This document shows positions 5,673-6,053 of a stretch of 6,053 nt of DNA, piece by piece. The notes below the pieces were generated by a model, which was not told where the DNA came from, did not search any database, and saw only the letters and a list, made by a program, of their open reading frames with translations. The position numbers and the translations under genes are program-made. Position 1 is the first letter of the stretch. Each line of letters begins with the position of its first letter. Source of the DNA: Actinomycetota bacterium (GTDB lineage Bacteria > Actinomycetota > Actinomycetes > Mycobacteriales > Mycobacteriaceae); NCBI GenBank assembly GCA_005789055.1, contig SYAA01000266.1:1-6053 (forward strand). The letters are read 5' to 3'.

Positions 5673-6053
5673 ATGGGTTCGAACAAAAAGTCGGTCGCTA
5701 TCGTTGGCTCGGGCAATATCAGCACCGACCTGTTGTACAAGTTGTTGCAGTCGGAGTGGCTCGAACCCCGGTGGATGATCGGGATCGACCCGAACAGCGA
5801 GGGCCTGGCTCGGGCTCGCAAGCTAGGGCTTGAGACCAGTCACGAGGGTGTGGATTGGCTGCTGGCCCAGGCGGAGACTCCGGACATGGTGTTCGAGGCG
5901 ACGTCGGCTTACGTCCACCGGGCGGCGGCCCCTCGTTACGCCGAGGCCGGCATCACCGCCATCGATCTGACGCCTGCGGCGATCGGTCCGGGTGTGGTGC
6001 CACCGGCGAACTTGCGCGCACACCTTGATGCAACGAACGTCAACATGGTCACC
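5673..6053 (+). CDS. hsaG: Acylating propanal/acetaldehyde dehydrogenase HsaG, 5' part only
   Basis: The first 127 codons are in the window and the frame runs open to the right edge; the family is about 300-315 aa. HsaG converts the propanal released by the aldolase HsaF into propionyl-CoA using NAD+ and CoA, with HsaF and HsaG forming a channelling complex. The NAD-binding Rossmann start [18 protein letters not shown] (8-25) is clear, followed by [19 protein letters not shown] (34-52), [10 protein letters not shown] (74-83) and [19 protein letters not shown] (97-115). The last visible residues, NVNMVT, are those that directly precede the catalytic cysteine (MVTCGG) in the family, so the nucleophile should be residue 128, just outside the window. 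The start is set by the strong Shine-Dalgarno 10 nt past the hsaE stop. HsaF would be expected next. The visible part shows no frameshift. Confidence 0.93.
   Translation, partial: MGSNKKSVAIVGSGNISTDLLYKLLQSEWLEPRWMIGIDPNSEGLARARKLGLETSHEGVDWLLAQAETPDMVFEATSAYVHRAAAPRYAEAGITAIDLTPAAIGPGVVPPANLRAHLDATNVNMVT

Overview
The window is a section of the cholesterol/steroid catabolism locus of a mycobacterium-like actinomycete (Mycobacterium/Mycolicibacterium or a close relative). This rests on the high G+C content, on deduced proteins that match from memory the M. tuberculosis Rv3535c-Rv3540c proteins in length and motifs, and on a textbook KstR-type operator in the divergent promoter. The species cannot be named from the sequence alone.

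Layout, left to right. (1) Positions 5-1174 (+) hold ltp2, the thiolase-fold aldolase that removes the last side-chain carbons from the sterol. A TGATG overlap at 3-7 suggests it is translationally coupled to an upstream gene outside the window. (2) Positions 1175-2195 are an accessory islet: one gene for a DUF559/Vsr-like nuclease-fold protein (1292-2161), bracketed by two related 58-nt palindromic elements (1191-1248 and 2122-2179). In M. tuberculosis this slot holds PPE63, so the position varies between species. (3) On the minus strand lies a two-gene unit: kstD (4770-3058, 3-ketosteroid delta1-dehydrogenase) followed after one base by a MaoC-type enoyl-CoA hydratase gene (3056-2196, Rv3538/chsH3-like). 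(4) A 106-bp divergent promoter region (4771-4876) carries the KstR operator almost touching the kstD start codon. (5) On the plus strand lie hsaE (4877-5662) and hsaG (5673 to the window edge), the start of the hsaEGF meta-cleavage tail pathway.

Together, the MaoC hydratase and Ltp2 work on the side chain, KstD introduces the delta1 double bond that leads to ring opening, and HsaE and HsaG process the C6 dienoate from ring A to propionyl-CoA (with HsaF, expected just downstream). All these catabolic genes look intact. The least explained part is the nuclease-like gene with its flanking palindromes. No stretch longer than 300 bases lacks a gene; the longest gaps are 1175-1291 (palindromic element) and 4771-4876 (operator and promoters). 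No tRNA, rRNA, CRISPR array or recognisable insertion sequence was seen.
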